This document shows, piece after piece, positions 8,326 to 17,892 of a stretch of 64,000 bases of DNA. The DNA is from Pseudomonadota bacterium (GTDB lineage: Bacteria; Pseudomonadota; Alphaproteobacteria; Micropepsales; Micropepsaceae): positions 111,680 through 175,679 of the forward strand of contig JAJZDZ010000005.1 of NCBI GenBank assembly GCA_021851325.1, read 5' to 3'. Under the pieces are notes generated by a model, which did no database searches, was not told where the DNA came from, and saw only the letters and a list, made by a program, of their open reading frames with translations. Numbering within the stretch: position 1 is the stretch's first letter; the number at the start of each line of letters is the position of its first letter. The position numbers were made by a program, and so were the translations under genes.

Positions 8326-9954
8326 ATGAAGCGTGAACTTTCCCGTCTGACTGACACCACCTTCGACCTTCTGATCATTGGCGGCGGCATTACCGGCGCG
8401 GCGACGGCGCGTGACGCAGCCTTACGCGGTCTTAAGGTGGCCCTCATCGAGCGGGCCGATTTTGCCCATGCCACGAGTGCCCACAATTCCAAGTTGATTC
8501 ACGGCGGATTGCGCTACCTGCGCAATTTCGAGCTGGGACTGGTACGCGAATCGCTGCGCGAGCGCCGCATCTGGCAGCGCATTGCCCCCCATATGGTCAG
8601 TGCGCTGCCGTTCCTGGTACCACTTTACGGTGCCGGGCGGAGCGCGCGCATGACCTTGGGGATCGGCCTGACGCTCTACGACGCCCTGTCCTATGATCGC
8701 ACCTGGCTCGCTGATCCGGCGCAGCGTCTACCCGGGCACAGCTGGCTTGGCGCCCGCGCCGCCGCAGAACGCGAGCCGTCGCTGGCAGGAAAGGATTTTG
8801 AGGGCGCATTTGTCTACTACGATGCCCAGATGTATGCGCCCGAGCGTCTGGCCCTCGAATGCGTGCTCGCGGCCGAGGAACATGGCGCTGTGTGCGCCAA
8901 TTACGTAGCTGCAGAAGGCTTGCTCCTGCGCCAGGCACGGGTGGAAGGTGCACAGGTGCGTGACTGCGAGAGCGGGACGCAGTTTGACATTCGCGCCAGC
9001 CGCACGCTGCTGGCCGCCGGTCCGTGGTCCGATCTCTTTCTGGAACAGGCGCTGGGACAGAAAACCGCCACACGCCTCCTGCGTTCAAAGGGTATTCATG
9101 TCATCGTCCCGGCCATGACCCGGGCTGATGCGCTCACCGTTGCCACACCCCATGGCCATTTCTTTGTCCTGCCCTGGCGCGGGCACACGCTCTTAGGCAC
9201 CACCGACACGGCGTTTGAGGCCTCACCAGATCAGGTCAGCGTCACCGCCAGCGACATCGAAACCCTGTTCAGGCAGGTAAATGCGTTCCTGCCACAGGCA
9301 GATCTCAAGCTCAGTGACGTCGAGCACTTTTATGCCGGACTGCGTCCGCTTGTTGCGGACGACAGCACCAAGGACACCTATGGCGCAAGCCGGCGCTCCG
9401 AACTCATTGATCACGGCAAGACCGACGGCATCGCCGAGCTCTATTCCGCGGTTGGTGGCAAATGGACCACCTCACGGCGATTGGCCGAACAGATCGTCGA
9501 TCAGCTGGCCCCGCGCTATGGGCGCGCCTTGCGTCCCTGCACGACGGCGCGAACGCCACTTCCAGGTGGCTCGATCGACCGCATCGCGTCCTTTCTGGCA
9601 GAGTCTGCGCGTGAATTCCCGCAGCTCAATCATGATCATCTCGCCCGCCTTTATGGTACCCGCCTCAAAGAGGTTTTGGCCTGCGGCACGGCGCCGTCCG
9701 AATTGCTGCAGCCGATCGCGCCCAGTGGCGACATTGCGGCTCAGGTGATTTACGCGGTGCGCCAAGAAATGGCACGGACCCTCGAAGATGTAGTGATGCG
9801 GCGGACCGGAATCGGCCAGCTTGGCGCCCCCTCACGACAGGTGCTCACCGAAGTTGCCCGGTTGATGGCGGCAGAGCTGGCGTGGGATGACAGACGTCAA
9901 AGCGCCGAAATCACCGCCGTGGAGCACAACTTCCGACTGGGAGATGGCGCATGA
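8326..9954 (+). CDS. glpD: FAD-dependent glycerol-3-phosphate dehydrogenase
   Basis: A 542-residue flavoprotein that would oxidise sn-glycerol 3-phosphate to dihydroxyacetone phosphate and pass electrons to quinone at the inner membrane. The N-terminal FAD fingerprint is GGGITGAA at residues 19-26, followed by the family blocks HNSKLIHGGLRYL and, later, YYDAQMYAPERL. The C-terminal DAO_C-like helical domain is present. The start at ATG 8326 has AGGAG five bases upstream; a GTG nine codons earlier has none. The stop overlaps the next gene by 4 bases (ATGA). Its place ahead of a lipid kinase and an alkyl-DHAP-synthase-like gene suggests it supplies DHAP to lipid synthesis rather than only glycerol catabolism. 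No glpF or glpK is nearby. Confidence 0.92.
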   Translation: MKRELSRLTDTTFDLLIIGGGITGAATARDAALRGLKVALIERADFAHATSAHNSKLIHGGLRYLRNFELGLVRESLRERRIWQRIAPHMVSALPFLVPLYGAGRSARMTLGIGLTLYDALSYDRTWLADPAQRLPGHSWLGARAAAEREPSLAGKDFEGAFVYYDAQMYAPERLALECVLAAEEHGAVCANYVAAEGLLLRQARVEGAQVRDCESGTQFDIRASRTLLAAGPWSDLFLEQALGQKTATRLLRSKGIHVIVPAMTRADALTVATPHGHFFVLPWRGHTLLGTTDTAFEASPDQVSVTASDIETLFRQVNAFLPQADLKLSDVEHFYAGLRPLVADDSTKDTYGASRRSELIDHGKTDGIAELYSAVGGKWTTSRRLAEQIVDQLAPRYGRALRPCTTARTPLPGGSIDRIASFLAESAREFPQLNHDHLARLYGTRLKEVLACGTAPSELLQPIAPSGDIAAQVIYAVRQEMARTLEDVVMRRTGIGQLGAPSRQVLTEVARLMAAELAWDDRRQSAEITAVEHNFRLGDGA

Positions 9955-10889
9955 GTGCGCTTGCCGTGGTCAATCCGCGCTCCGCTGCCGGACGCACGGG
10001 GCGCGATTGGCCACGGCTTGAAACTGCGCTACGCGAGATCTTTCCGGCTCTGCACAGCGTCACCACGCGTACACGCGGCGAGGCGACAGAGCTTGTGCGT
10101 GCCGCCCTGCATGCAGGTGTCAGTAATATCATCGCCATTGGCGGCGATGGTACGATCAATGAAGCCGTCAATGGCTTCTTCGAACATGGCGACGCGATTG
10201 CACCGGAAGCTGTATTCAGCTTCATCACCTCCGGAACCGGCGGTGACTTCCGCAAGAGTTTTGGCATATCAGCGGGACCTTATGCCGCCCTCGCCCACCT
10301 GAAGCACGCCGCCATCAGGTCCATCGATATCGGGCGCGTGACCTGTGTGTCGGCTGAAGGTGGCACCACGGTTCGTCATTTCATCAATATCGCCTCTGCC
10401 GGCATGTCCGGCGAGATTGTCGAGAGGGTCAACCGTTCGCTGTTTCTGCGCCGCTTGGGTGGACGGATGGCATTTGCCCTGAGTTCGGCAGGCGCGCTCA
10501 TGACCTATCGCGGGCGCAAGGTACGCCTGCGCATCGACGGTGAGATCGACACCACGGCAACGATCTCCACGCTCGTCATCGCCAATGGCCAGTTTTTCGG
10601 CGGTGGCATGCATGTGGCACCGCACGCCGAGCTCGATGATAATCACTTTGACGTGCTGATCATGGAGGCGGTATCGGGTCGGCAGGCTCTCGCAGATATG
10701 GGGCAGATCTATAAAGGTACGCATCTTGATAATCCTTCGGTGCGGGCGCTACGCGCCAGCAAGGTGCTGGCCGCGCCATTGGCCGAAGCCCACGGACGCT
10801 CCGTCCGCATCGAGGTAGACGGCGAAGTTGCCGGCCAGCTGCCCGCGACCTTCGAGATTTTGCCCAACGCACTCAGGGTTCGCGCTTGA
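9951..10889 (+). CDS. Diacylglycerol-kinase-family lipid kinase
   Basis: A 312-residue protein of the DAGK/YegS/BmrU fold. It starts with the ALAVVNPRSAAGR strand-loop and has the nucleotide-binding motif GGDGTINE at residues 64-71. A second conserved block, SGTGGDF, lies near residue 91, and the C-terminal domain has the beta-sandwich look of the family. It should phosphorylate a lipid hydroxyl (diacylglycerol, ceramide or similar). It overlaps the glpD stop by 4 bases and is followed 72 bases later by the alkyl-DHAP-synthase-like gene. A related trio is known in mycobacteria (the Rv2249c-Rv2252 region). Confidence 0.88.
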   Translation: MSALAVVNPRSAAGRTGRDWPRLETALREIFPALHSVTTRTRGEATELVRAALHAGVSNIIAIGGDGTINEAVNGFFEHGDAIAPEAVFSFITSGTGGDFRKSFGISAGPYAALAHLKHAAIRSIDIGRVTCVSAEGGTTVRHFINIASAGMSGEIVERVNRSLFLRRLGGRMAFALSSAGALMTYRGRKVRLRIDGEIDTTATISTLVIANGQFFGGGMHVAPHAELDDNHFDVLIMEAVSGRQALADMGQIYKGTHLDNPSVRALRASKVLAAPLAEAHGRSVRIEVDGEVAGQLPATFEILPNALRVRA

Positions 10890-10961
10890 AACACCGCCCT
10901 CCGCGCAATGGTCAGATGGCAGACCCCAAACCGGCACGGGCTGGGACCATAGGGAGAAAAG

Positions 10962-12629
10962 ATGAGCCAGGAGCAGCCAGCAATGCGCTGGAACGGATGG
11001 GGCAAGAGCTCCGTTCACGATCCCGCACTTGATAATGATGCGGTCTGGAATTGGCTCGCCCACGAGCTTGGCATGCCGAGTCTGCTGGCTACTCCTGCAA
11101 GCGAGCTAGACGCAGTGGTGCTGCCACCAACGCGCCTCACTGCTGACGCACTGGCAGGACTCGCCCGCATTGTCGCCCCGGATCAGCTGCGCCGGGATGA
11201 TATGGCCCGCATTCTCCATGCCCGCGGCCGCTCTTATCCCGACCTGCTTTATCTGCGTGCTGGCGATCTTTCCTCTGCTCCCGACGCCGTTGTGTTTCCC
11301 AAGACCACGGAAGAGGTGATGGCCCTGCTCAAGTGGGCGGAGGATCATGACGTCGCCATCGTGCCCTTTGGCGGAGGTACCAGCGTGGTGGGCGGCGTCA
11401 GTCCACAGCAGGGACGTCATCACGCTGTCGTCAGCCTTGATCTGACGGCAATGGATGCCGTGCTCAATATAGATCCGGTATCAGAACTTGCCTGCGTGCA
11501 GGCGGGCATTACCGGGCCTGCGCTTGAGAGGGCGCTTGCGGCCTGTGGATTGACCCTCGGCCACTTTCCCCAGAGCTTTGAGTATTCGACACTGGGCGGC
11601 TGGATTGCCCACCGCGGCGCGGGGCAGCAATCCAACGGCTATGGACGGGCGGAAGACTGGCTGCACTCTGCACGCCTCGTCACCCCGCGCGGGCTCATAC
11701 ACACCGAAGAGGCACCCGCCTCGGCCGCAGGTCCCTGCCTCAAGGATCTGATCCTTGGCAGCGAGGGTCTCTTCGGCGTAATTACCGAAGCCACGGTACG
11801 TATACGCAAGCTGCCGGGCGAGCAGCATGTGGCCAGCTTTCTGTTTCGTAGTTTTGCCGAAGGCCTCAGCGCCATCCGCCTGGCGATGCAAAGCGGCCTC
11901 AAAGCCAGCATGCTGCGACTGTCGGACGCTGAAGAAACCAGGTTTTTTCGTGCCTTTCGCAAGTCAGGTCAGCCTCCCCATGTCTTCGACTGGCTGACTG
12001 AAAAATATCTGGCGGCGCGCGGGCTCGCTACCCAAGGCTGCGCGCTGATCGCCCTCTTTGAAGGCGCCGACGGCAGAAGGTCGCGCCAGGATTTTGCCGC
12101 GCTTGCCCGCCGCTGCGGTGGCGTTGACGTCGGCCGGGGACCGGCACGTTCCTGGCTCGCCGGGCGCTTTCATAGTCCCTACCTGCGCGATCCGATGCTT
12201 GACCATGGCGTAGGCGTCGACACCCTTGAGACGGCGACAAGCTGGAGCAACCTCGAGCGTCTTTATGGCGCTGTATCAGCGGCACTCAGCGAGGCAATGG
12301 GCGCCCATGTTCCTAGAGAGGGGGCGCACGGTATCGTCATGTGCCATCTCAGCCATTCCTACCACGATGGCGCGAGCCTTTATTTCACGTTTATCTTTCC
12401 GCGCACGCTTGAGAATGAGCTGGCCCAGTGGCGGGCGATCAAGTCAGCCGCAAGCAGGGCCATCGTCACACATGGCGGGACGATCAGTCACCATCACGGT
12501 ATCGGTGAAGATCATCGCGACTATATGGCAGCCGAGAAGGGCACGCTCGGGCTCGAAGTGCTGCGCGCCGTCAAGACTACGCTCGATCCGCACGCAATCC
12601 TCAATCCCGGCAAGCTCATCCCGGACTGA
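10962..12629 (+). CDS. FAD-binding oxidase, alkyl-DHAP-synthase-like
   Basis: A 555-residue VAO/PCMH-fold flavoprotein. The FAD pyrophosphate loop PFGGGTSVVGG is at about residues 134-144. Near residue 510 the sequence GTISHHHGIGEDH corresponds to the histidine-rich active-site loop of alkyldihydroxyacetonephosphate synthase, which swaps the acyl chain of acyl-DHAP for a fatty alcohol to form an ether bond. Length and layout match that family better than glycolate or lactate oxidases. AGGGAGAAAAG lies just before the ATG. The gene follows a DHAP-producing dehydrogenase and a lipid kinase, which supports a lipid role. Its 3' end overlaps the convergent esterase by 14 bases. Confidence 0.83.
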   Translation: MSQEQPAMRWNGWGKSSVHDPALDNDAVWNWLAHELGMPSLLATPASELDAVVLPPTRLTADALAGLARIVAPDQLRRDDMARILHARGRSYPDLLYLRAGDLSSAPDAVVFPKTTEEVMALLKWAEDHDVAIVPFGGGTSVVGGVSPQQGRHHAVVSLDLTAMDAVLNIDPVSELACVQAGITGPALERALAACGLTLGHFPQSFEYSTLGGWIAHRGAGQQSNGYGRAEDWLHSARLVTPRGLIHTEEAPASAAGPCLKDLILGSEGLFGVITEATVRIRKLPGEQHVASFLFRSFAEGLSAIRLAMQSGLKASMLRLSDAEETRFFRAFRKSGQPPHVFDWLTEKYLAARGLATQGCALIALFEGADGRRSRQDFAALARRCGGVDVGRGPARSWLAGRFHSPYLRDPMLDHGVGVDTLETATSWSNLERLYGAVSAALSEAMGAHVPREGAHGIVMCHLSHSYHDGASLYFTFIFPRTLENELAQWRAIKSAASRAIVTHGGTISHHHGIGEDHRDYMAAEKGTLGLEVLRAVKTTLDPHAILNPGKLIPD

Positions 12630-13557
12630 GAGCTGACTTCAGCGCCGCTGCAGCTCCGCTAAGTGCGGCGCGGGCCGCAGGCAAGGCTGACACCATGTAA
12701 ATGAAGTCATGCACCATGTCGGGATAATCCCGTAGCGTCACCGGCACGCCGGCCTGGCGCAACCGATCCGCATAAAGAAGGCCCTCATCATGCAGCGGGT
12801 CAAAGCCCGCCAGCATCACAAACGCAGGGGCAAGTCCGGCCACGTCCTGCGCCTTCAGCGGTGAAATCCTCGGATCATCGCGATTGACGTTATCCGGCAG
12901 GTAGTGTCCGTAAAACCAGCGCAAGCCCTCGCGCTCAAGAAAATAGCCTTCGGCAAAGGCTGTCAGTGATGGCGTGTCCTGTCCGATCTGGGTGACCGGA
13001 AAAAGCAGCATCTGCAACTGCAGTCGCTGTCCGGTCTTTGCGGCCTGCTGTGCCAGCACGGCAGCGAGACCGCCGCCGGCGGAATCGCCACCAACCGCAA
13101 GCCGCTCCGGATCGATCCCGAGGTCAGCGGCATGCTCCAGAACATGGCTCAGGGCAGCGCGCGCATCATCGACAGCGGCGGGATACTTGTGCTCGGGCGC
13201 CAGACGGTAATCGACCGCAACTACGCGCACCCCTGCCTCGTTGGCCAGAATGCGGCACAGTCCATCATGGGTCTCGAGGTCCCCGATCACATAGCCGCCA
13301 CCGTGGAAAAAGAGCAGCCCCGGCAGTGCGCCATGAGCTGCCTTAACCGGCGTGTAGACCCGCAATTTGATTCGTCCGTTGCTGATGGTCACGTCCCTGG
13401 TCGCACCAATCGGCTCATCCCGTGGACCAACCGCCTGCATCAGTGCGCCAAAGGCCATGCGTGCCATCACCGGATCCATCTGCCACATGGGTGGCGTCGG
13501 CTGGCTCTGCAGAGCGTCAAGAAGAGCTTTCAGCGAAGAATCAAGTGGCATTGGCAT
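12616..13557 (-). CDS. Alpha/beta-hydrolase fold-3 (HSL-type) esterase
   Basis: A 313-residue hydrolase of the hormone-sensitive-lipase family. It has the oxyanion-hole motif HGGG at residues 85-88, the nucleophile motif GDSAGG at 157-162 (Ser159), an aspartate in DPLHDEG near 253 and a histidine in MVHDF near 283. No signal peptide is seen. Enzymes of this group cleave short- to medium-chain acyl esters. It converges on the alkyl-DHAP-synthase-like gene with a 14-base overlap, so the shared 3' ends lie in both coding regions. Confidence 0.9.
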   Translation of the reverse strand: MPMPLDSSLKALLDALQSQPTPPMWQMDPVMARMAFGALMQAVGPRDEPIGATRDVTISNGRIKLRVYTPVKAAHGALPGLLFFHGGGYVIGDLETHDGLCRILANEAGVRVVAVDYRLAPEHKYPAAVDDARAALSHVLEHAADLGIDPERLAVGGDSAGGGLAAVLAQQAAKTGQRLQLQMLLFPVTQIGQDTPSLTAFAEGYFLEREGLRWFYGHYLPDNVNRDDPRISPLKAQDVAGLAPAFVMLAGFDPLHDEGLLYADRLRQAGVPVTLRDYPDMVHDFIYMVSALPAARAALSGAAAALKSALSPG

Positions 13558-13626
13558 GCATCCTCAGGCGCGACGGCTCTCAAGGATGCATGTCAGGGCG
13601 CAAGGTGCAAGCGCGACGGCCTGCCC

Positions 13627-13842
13627 TCAGTGCATGCGAATGGGGGTGCTGGGATCCAGGCGGTGCTCGACGATGTCGTCAAGAAGGACGGCCAGCGCAT
13701 TCCAGAAGCGGGCCCGTTCCCACTGACCGACATGTTCGAACTCGCGCGTCGCCCGACGCGCATAGTCCCGCGCCACCGCGCCATGCTCCTGTGCCATCTC
13801 GGCGGCCAGCAGACAGATGTCGTCCGTCCTCAAGCTCATCAT
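13627..13842 (-). CDS. Small hypothetical protein, 71 aa
   Basis: A 71-residue cytoplasmic protein rich in Ala, Arg, Asp and Glu and predicted to be mainly helical; it ends LDPSTPIRMH. Blocks such as LLAAEMAQEHG, ARDYARRA and WNALAVLLDDIV give it the look of a conserved small alphaproteobacterial protein. A strong AGGAGG lies 5 bases before the ATG at 13842 (8 bases before a second in-frame ATG), which favours a real gene. It sits between feruloyl-CoA synthase and the esterase on the same strand. No domain is recognised and its role is unknown. Confidence 0.6.
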   Translation of the reverse strand: MMSLRTDDICLLAAEMAQEHGAVARDYARRATREFEHVGQWERARFWNALAVLLDDIVEHRLDPSTPIRMH

Positions 13843-13997
13843 CCTTGCCTCCTCATGGCGCAGTCTCAGAGGACACCCTCAGAGGTTGCCGGGCGGTTAA
13901 CGGCGTGAGGTAAATTTTTCTATTGCACCAATTTGTGGACGGTGGGCGAACACACCACCATGGCGGCAGGGCCTGGGCCCTGCCGCCGAAGTGTCAC

Positions 13998-15872
13998 CTA
14001 GTCGATCTCGATCACGTCGGCTGGCGCCACCGATTCGTAAAGCAGTTCCACAAGGCGGGCTCTGCGTTCCAGCGTCGCCCGCTGATTGATGTAGCCCTTG
14101 TCGGTGATCTCATGGCCATCGATGGAGGGAGGCTCGCTCATCAGCAATACCCGCTTGATGCGCAGCGACGAGCCACCACCCTGTCGATTGTAGGCAGCAA
14201 AGCGCTCTTTGATGAAAGCGCGAAGCTTGGGGGCCGCAAGTATCTCCTCGGGGGTGCTGCGGACGCTGTCCGCCGCGATCTCCCTGGCGGCGGAAAGACT
14301 GGGCCAGGCCAGAAGGGCAACAAACGGTTTGTCGTGTCCGCATACCACACAGTCCTGGAGCGCCGGCGAGGCCGCGGCCAGGGCCTGGGCGCGCAGCGTC
14401 CCCACCGAAACCCAGGTCCCGGTGTCGAGCTTGAAGTCCTCGGTCACCCGCCCGTCAAACACCAGGCCCTGTTCGGGGGCGCTCTCATCGACAAAGCGGG
14501 CAGCATCCCCCAGGCAGTAGAAATCTTCCTCGTCAAAAGCTGCTTTGGTCAGATCGGGGCGGGCCAGATAGCCGGGGGTAACGGTCGGACCTTTGACCCG
14601 CACTTCGAGCTTGTTGCCATTGGGCACAAGCTTGAGGGTCATGCCCGGCAGTGGCAGGCCGATCAGTCCCACCCGTTCTGTCAGCCAGTGTACCACCGTG
14701 ACCCCCTGGGTCTCGGTGGCGCCATACATGGTTGTAAAAGGAATACGCTTGCCGGTCGCGGCAATCGACAGCGCCTGGATGCGCTCATAGATGTCCTGAC
14801 TGAGGGTGGCGCCGCCATAGCCCAGCTGCCGCAGCTTGGAGAAGAATTTATCCCTAAGCGCGGCATCCTTCTCCATGGCATCGGCGAGCCAGGCAAAGGC
14901 AATGGGCGCCGAGCCGAACACGAGGGGGGCGATTTCACGCAGATTGCGGATGGTTTCATCAAACATGCCCGGCAAGGGTTTGCCGGCATCGAGGTAAACC
15001 GTTCCTCCGACCTGCAGATTGTTGTTGAAGCCGATATTGCCTGCCGAAATATGACTCCAGGGCATCCATTCGAGGCTCTGGGGAATCTCGTTCTGGTCAG
15101 GCGGTTCGGTACGCAGCGCCTCCTGCGCGGCAACGACCGCGCACATCATGCCGTGGGTCTGGATGACACCTTTGGGCATTCCGGTCGAGCCCGAGGTGAA
15201 CAGGTATTTGGCGACGGTACCATGATGAATCTGGCCCACTGAGCCAGCGAGCCGCGCGGGCTCCTTCTCACTCTTGAGCTCATCGTAGAGGGTCGCTGCG
15301 CGCTCCAGAATCGGCACTGCCGTGACGATCTCAACCGCAGGCTCTGCGACCGCTGCCAGAGCCCGTGCAAAAAGTGGACCCTGCTCGGCAAAGATCATCG
15401 CCGGTTTGGTTAGTCCCACGACGTGACGCAGTTTGGCGTAGTCGCTGCTGACCAGTGAATAGGCCACCGACACCGGTGCGATCGGCACCCGCGCTTTCAT
15501 CGCTCCCAGCATCATTGCCGCGTGACGAATGGAATTGCCGGACAGCACCATCAGCGTGGCATGGGGGCCGAGGCCGCGGTCCAAAAGCGCGAGCGCGATT
15601 TCATTGGCGCGGGCATTGATCTGACCATACGTGATGAACCGCCACGCTCCGGTGCGGCCATCCTGCTGCGGCGCGCGCTCGGCCATGAACGGGCGGTCCG
15701 GATGGGCAGCAGCCCGGGCCTCGAGCAAGTGCACGATCGAGCGGGCCATCTCACCCAGCGGATAACGTGACCGCACATAGATGTTGCCATCCTTGCGGGT
15801 CACGGCGATCGACGGCGGTTTCAACGGCAGCGGTTTAAAGGGTGGCAGTTCTGCCGGGGGGGTCATATTCAT
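13998..15872 (-). CDS. Feruloyl-CoA synthase
   Basis: A 624-residue member of the adenylate-forming (ANL) superfamily that would activate ferulate or a related hydroxycinnamate to its CoA thioester using ATP. The P-loop motif is FTSGSTGMPKG at about residues 223-233. The YGATET block and the C-terminal DGRVTEDFKL...WVSVG and EITDKG blocks are characteristic of the feruloyl-CoA synthase subgroup rather than general acyl-CoA ligases. The start at ATG 15872 has GAGGAA just upstream; an ATG two codons later is possible. The partner hydratase-lyase is not adjacent. A vanillin/salicylaldehyde-type aldehyde dehydrogenase lies ~20 kb away at 36078. Confidence 0.87.
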   Translation of the reverse strand: MNMTPPAELPPFKPLPLKPPSIAVTRKDGNIYVRSRYPLGEMARSIVHLLEARAAAHPDRPFMAERAPQQDGRTGAWRFITYGQINARANEIALALLDRGLGPHATLMVLSGNSIRHAAMMLGAMKARVPIAPVSVAYSLVSSDYAKLRHVVGLTKPAMIFAEQGPLFARALAAVAEPAVEIVTAVPILERAATLYDELKSEKEPARLAGSVGQIHHGTVAKYLFTSGSTGMPKGVIQTHGMMCAVVAAQEALRTEPPDQNEIPQSLEWMPWSHISAGNIGFNNNLQVGGTVYLDAGKPLPGMFDETIRNLREIAPLVFGSAPIAFAWLADAMEKDAALRDKFFSKLRQLGYGGATLSQDIYERIQALSIAATGKRIPFTTMYGATETQGVTVVHWLTERVGLIGLPLPGMTLKLVPNGNKLEVRVKGPTVTPGYLARPDLTKAAFDEEDFYCLGDAARFVDESAPEQGLVFDGRVTEDFKLDTGTWVSVGTLRAQALAAASPALQDCVVCGHDKPFVALLAWPSLSAAREIAADSVRSTPEEILAAPKLRAFIKERFAAYNRQGGGSSLRIKRVLLMSEPPSIDGHEITDKGYINQRATLERRARLVELLYESVAPADVIEID

Positions 15873-16239
15873 CGCGTTCCTCGCAAAGGTTCCTGGTTTT
15901 TTTGAGAAGAAGTTGCTGCGACGGCAGCGCCATTGCCCCTGCGGCAGTCGGCGCGCAGACGGGCACGGCAAAAGGCACACGGGGGCTGGCGGCGCCGGGA
16001 TGCCACGACCAGAAGCGCACCGCACGGCCGTCACCTGAGCGCGCAAGACACCCGAAAGCCTTGCCTGCGCCCCACGCCCCAGTCGCCATGACCGTCCTCC
16101 AGCCGCCCTGTCCGCCAGCACCTGCCTGGCGGAGACCCTCCCAAACTGGCATTCTACTTAGATCTACACTTTGCCATCGTTATTCGCTATATTCCCCACA
16201 TCAGGATCGCATTATGTGACCCAAGCGAGGACGTGGCAG
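15873..16239. other. Divergent intergenic gap with an AT-rich end before coaBC
   Basis: 367 bases between feruloyl-CoA synthase and coaBC. Most is GC-rich with no supported gene. The last ~70 bases are AT-richer and contain CTACAC, 18 bases, then TATATT (ending near 16195), a weak promoter candidate for coaBC. Confidence 0.35.
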
Positions 16240-17436
16240 GTGCGCAGCCAGCAAATTTTACTCATCATCGGCGGAGGGATCGCCGCCTACAAGTCCCTTG
16301 AGCTGATTCGCCTTCTGGCCCGTGACGGCTTGGGCGTCCGGACGATCCTGACTCGCGCCGGCGGGGAATTCGTCACCCCGCTGTCGCTTGCCGCTCTGTC
16401 ACATGCGCCCGTGCATCGGGACCTCTTCAGTCTGACCGACGAGGCCCAGATGGGCCACATCGAGCTGTCGCGGGCGGCGGACCTTGTTGTGGTCGCCCCG
16501 GCCACTGCCGACCTGATGGCCAAGGCTGCCACCGGCCAGGCCGACGATCTTGCCACCACCACTCTGCTGGCGACGGACAAGCCAGTGCTGATGGCGCCGG
16601 CCATGAATGTGCGAATGTGGCAGCATCCGGCCACCCAGCGCAATCTGGCCAGGCTCAAGGCCGACGGCGTGAGCTTCGTCGGTCCCGAAGACGGCACCAT
16701 GGCCTGCGGTGAATTCGGACCCGGTCGCATGGCCGAACCACCTGCCATCCTCGAGGCGATCCGCAGCCTCATTGGCAACAGCGGCCAACTGAAAGGGATC
16801 AGAGCCCTGGTCACAGCGGGTCCAACCCACGAACCGCTGGATCCCGTGCGGTATATCGCCAACCGATCGTCGGGCCGTCAGGGCTACGCCATTGCCCGGG
16901 CTTTGGTCGCCGCGGGCGCTCAAACCACCCTCATCTCGGGCCCGGTCAACCTGCCGGCGGTCGCTGGTACGCATCTCGTGACGGTCGAAACCGCAGCCCA
17001 GATGCTGACAGCCACAGAAGAAGCCCTGCCCGTCGACGTGGCGATCTTCTGCGCCGCCGTCGCCGACTGGCGTGCGGAAAGCGTTGCCGACCAGAAGATA
17101 AAAAAGACCGGCAGTCCACCAACGCTGCGCCTTGCGGCCAATCCCGACATTCTTGCCACCATCGCCAAGGGACCCCGGCGGCCACGCCTTGTGATCGGCT
17201 TTGCCGCGGAAACCGAAGCCGTCCTCGCCCATGGCCGGGACAAGCTCGCCAAAAAGGGTTGTGACTGGATCCTCGCCAATGACGTCTCGCCAGCAAGCGG
17301 GGTCATGGGCGGCACCCATAATCGGGTTCATCTGCTCAGCGCCGATGGTGATGAAGAGTGGCCAGAGCTCGACAAGGCCGAGGTCGCAACCCGGCTGGTG
17401 GCGCGCATCGCTACCGCACTGCAAGGAGCAAGCTGA
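16240..17436 (+). CDS. coaBC: Bifunctional phosphopantothenoylcysteine decarboxylase / phosphopantothenate-cysteine ligase
   Basis: A 398-residue fused enzyme that performs two steps of coenzyme A synthesis. The N-terminal flavoprotein half (CoaC) starts [17 protein letters not shown] and carries APAMNVRMW near residue 120, with the catalytic PXMNXXMW pattern. The C-terminal ligase half (CoaB) begins near residue 193 with [14 protein letters not shown] and has the AAVADW block. The start at GTG 16240 has GCGAGGA eight bases upstream and gives the usual family N-terminus; GTG 16216 is an alternative. Its stop shares one base with the dut ATG (TGATG). Confidence 0.95.
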   Translation: MRSQQILLIIGGGIAAYKSLELIRLLARDGLGVRTILTRAGGEFVTPLSLAALSHAPVHRDLFSLTDEAQMGHIELSRAADLVVVAPATADLMAKAATGQADDLATTTLLATDKPVLMAPAMNVRMWQHPATQRNLARLKADGVSFVGPEDGTMACGEFGPGRMAEPPAILEAIRSLIGNSGQLKGIRALVTAGPTHEPLDPVRYIANRSSGRQGYAIARALVAAGAQTTLISGPVNLPAVAGTHLVTVETAAQMLTATEEALPVDVAIFCAAVADWRAESVADQKIKKTGSPPTLRLAANPDILATIAKGPRRPRLVIGFAAETEAVLAHGRDKLAKKGCDWILANDVSPASGVMGGTHNRVHLLSADGDEEWPELDKAEVATRLVARIATALQGAS

Positions 17437-17891
17437 TGCGCCTTGCCATTCAGCGTCTGGACCACGCCCGGGACCTGCCTCTGCCAAGCTATGCCACGCT
17501 TGGCGCAGCAGGCCTTGATCTTTATGCCGCGATTGCCGACGCGGATGTCCTTCAGCCGGGGGCCCGCAGCGCGGTTCCCTGCGGCATCGCCATTGCTCTG
17601 CCGCACGGCTATGAGGCGCAGGTACGGCCCAGATCCGGACTTGCGCTCAGGCACGGTATCACCGTGCTGAATGCCCCAGGCACCATCGACAGCGATTACC
17701 GCGGGGAGATCAAGGCAATCCTCGTCAATCACAGCAGCACCCCCTTCACCATCACGCGCGGCATGAAAATCGCCCAGCTTGTTGTCGCTGCGCATGCCAC
17801 CGTCATCCTCGAGGAAGTGCGCGAACTCGATGTCACCGCGCGCGGCCAACAGGGTTTTGGATCCACCGGCCTTCACGACCAGAAAAACTGA
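17436..17891 (+). CDS. dut: dUTP diphosphatase
   Basis: A 151-residue homotrimeric dUTPase that converts dUTP to dUMP and keeps uracil out of DNA. All five family motifs can be placed: [15 protein letters not shown] near residue 65, GTIDSDYRG near 86, the [11 protein letters not shown] glycine-rich arm at the C-terminus, and the QLVV block. The start overlaps the coaBC stop by one base, and the Rrf2 gene starts two bases after its stop, so coaBC-dut-Rrf2-cysK form a tightly packed run. Confidence 0.96.
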   Translation: MRLAIQRLDHARDLPLPSYATLGAAGLDLYAAIADADVLQPGARSAVPCGIAIALPHGYEAQVRPRSGLALRHGITVLNAPGTIDSDYRGEIKAILVNHSSTPFTITRGMKIAQLVVAAHATVILEEVRELDVTARGQQGFGSTGLHDQKN

Positions 17892-17892
17892 C

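Noticed and set aside
13923..15242. A 439-codon plus-strand frame opposite feruloyl-CoA synthase
   Set aside because: Antisense to a gene with clear adenylation motifs; composition is typical of a shadow frame.
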